Below are positions 6,691 through 7,743 of a stretch of DNA of 7,743 nucleotides, piece by piece (position 1 is the stretch's first letter; every line of letters starts with the position of its first letter). The stretch comes from Bryobacterales bacterium (GTDB lineage: Bacteria > Cyanobacteriota > Vampirovibrionia > Obscuribacterales > Obscuribacteraceae): contig CAJCHQ010000389.1 in assembly GCA_903970295.1 (NCBI GenBank), positions 1-7,743 on the forward strand, given 5' to 3'. The notes beneath the pieces were generated by a model, which did no database searches, was not told the DNA's origin, and worked only from the letters and a program-made list of their open reading frames with translations. A program made the position numbers and the translations under genes.

Positions 6691-7743
6691 ATGGAGTTTT
6701 ATACGTCTAACGAGTATTTGATTCAGGGAATCCAGATTTTTCTCTCGTTGTTCGCCGTTTCGCTTTTACTGGCAAGCCTGCCACCGGTGAAAAAATTTCT
6801 CGATTCCAGCGCGGCCATAGTTGCCAAATTTCTCACGTCACGGCAAGTCTTCCCGATCGCTGACCTGAACGCAGAAATCCGCCGCCTCAACCTCTTGCGC
6901 ATCGGTTGCGGCGCTTTGATCACGTGGCATTATGTCTCGCAGTTTGGTCTCGCTCATAGCACCTGGCAAATCAAGACCGCCATTGTTCTAGCGGCGCTCA
7001 TGACAGTCGGTTTTTTGACGCCTCTGGCGTCATTCGCTTTGACCATCGGTTTAAACACTTTCATCGATCCTTTCAATCTTGGCGCTATGGTCTGTGCTTT
7101 AAATGGTGCCTTTTTCACCTTTCTGCCGGCGGGCACCGAACTTTCCATCGATGCCATTCTCAGCCGTTTCTTTCCATTCTATAAAACTCTGACCAAACCG
7201 CTCTATGTGGGCTTGGGACCACTGACCAGAGAGCGGATCGCAATCGTCAAATTTTGTGGACTGCTCTCGTTCTCCTTCCTCGCTGCCTGGTCTGGATTCG
7301 AGCACCTGCACTGTGAGAGCTGGCGCAAGGGGTTGGCTGCGGCATACGTTTTGCTATCCGAAGTAAGCAATCCGCGCTTTTTTGGTCTGATCGATTCCTG
7401 GTATAAAGCTTCCCCGTGGACATTCGTCAATTTCTGCCGCTTCTCGACTTTCGGCATGATTGGCTGGTTTTTGTTGATCACGCCGCTGGCGATATTCTCT
7501 CGCGTCACTAGAATGATCGCCGTGTTATGGGGACTGGCATTTTTCTTTTTGGACTCGACTGTGCTGTTCCTCGTAGGCAATCTAGGAATATTCGAAGTCA
7601 TTATTTGGCTGTCTATTTTCGGCCCCGAATTGTGGCTGGTGGCCAGACAGGCAATCGCTGCCCTGAAAAATCTTCACCTGAGACCAAACACTGCGCAGGT
7701 ACCAGTGTCCGCCATAAGCGCAACGGCTATACCGATTGTGGCG
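6691..7743 (+). CDS. HTTM-like multi-pass membrane protein (partial, 3' end outside window)
   Basis: The ATG at 6691 opens a frame of 351 codons that is still open at the window end. A GAGA 7 nt upstream is a modest Shine-Dalgarno. Hydrophobic segments lie at about 11-30, 68-85, 95-120, 131-145, 185-201, 252-270, 275-296 and 298-317. Several features recall the HTTM domain (vitamin K-dependent gamma-carboxylase-like membrane fold). They are NAEIRRLNLLRIGCGALITWHYV (60-82, split here: NAEIRRLNLLR / IGCGALITWHYV), AAWSGFEHLHCESWRKG (198-214), like the family's G-x-x-K-L...W-x-x-G, and a late helix block after SPWTF (241-245). The helix usually carrying a His in this block reads LAFFFLDST here. 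Its role is unknown, since most bacterial HTTM proteins are uncharacterised. It may form part of the same plus-strand surface-glycan set, but the 95 bp gap leaves co-transcription open. Confidence 0.7.
   Translation, partial: MEFYTSNEYLIQGIQIFLSLFAVSLLLASLPPVKKFLDSSAAIVAKFLTSRQVFPIADLNAEIRRLNLLRIGCGALITWHYVSQFGLAHSTWQIKTAIVLAALMTVGFLTPLASFALTIGLNTFIDPFNLGAMVCALNGAFFTFLPAGTELSIDAILSRFFPFYKTLTKPLYVGLGPLTRERIAIVKFCGLLSFSFLAAWSGFEHLHCESWRKGLAAAYVLLSEVSNPRFFGLIDSWYKASPWTFVNFCRFSTFGMIGWFLLITPLAIFSRVTRMIAVLWGLAFFFLDSTVLFLVGNLGIFEVIIWLSIFGPELWLVARQAIAALKNLHLRPNTAQVPVSAISATAIPIVA

Noticed and set aside
7203..7601. Minus-strand 132-codon frame opposite the HTTM-like gene
   Set aside because: The opposite strand encodes a clear multi-helix membrane protein through the whole stretch. 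The antisense product is Lys/Asn/Pro-rich with no recognisable fold and no ribosome site that I can see.

Overview
The window looks like part of a bacterial chromosome of intermediate GC content (roughly 50 %, by eye). It carries a cell-surface and glycan-modification neighbourhood. Nothing in it fixes the taxonomy. The very long, Cys-free, Gly/Ser/Thr/Asn-rich beta-helical surface protein, the HTTM-type membrane protein and the polysaccharide-type genes would fit an environmental Gram-negative such as a Candidatus Obscuribacterales/Melainabacteria or a planctomycete relative. That is a guess from protein style, not a result.

Layout. (1) Positions 1-2632, minus strand: the first 877 codons of one uninterrupted reading frame. 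It encodes a secreted, repetitive beta-strand adhesin-like protein whose C-terminus lies outside the window. (2) 2633-2808: a 176 bp gap with a 12 bp perfect palindrome and a candidate promoter for the adhesin gene. (3) 2809-4621, minus strand: two genes separated by one base. The promoter-proximal gene encodes a PhyH-type Fe(II)/2-oxoglutarate dioxygenase, and the second a five-bladed beta-propeller glycosidase-like protein. (4) 4622-4851: a divergent control region. Its rightward side has a strong sigma70-type promoter followed at once by a 15 bp inverted repeat. This argues that the glycosyltransferase gene starts at 4852, not at the upstream ATG at 4705. (5) 4852-6595, plus strand: a DPM1/GtrB/ArnC-like polyprenyl-phosphate glycosyltransferase with two C-terminal membrane helices, then, after 22 bp, a NeuD/PglD-type left-handed beta-helix acyltransferase that uses a TTG start. 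(6) 6691 to the window end, plus strand: a multi-pass HTTM-like membrane protein whose 3' end is outside the window.

How the genes may work together (inference). The glycosyltransferase would load a sugar onto a lipid carrier at the membrane and the acyltransferase would acylate a sugar. The dioxygenase and propeller protein could hydroxylate, transfer or trim a glycan or lipid intermediate. The neighbouring adhesin is a possible but unproven acceptor, or simply another surface component. No RNA gene, CRISPR array, insertion sequence or phage element was seen.
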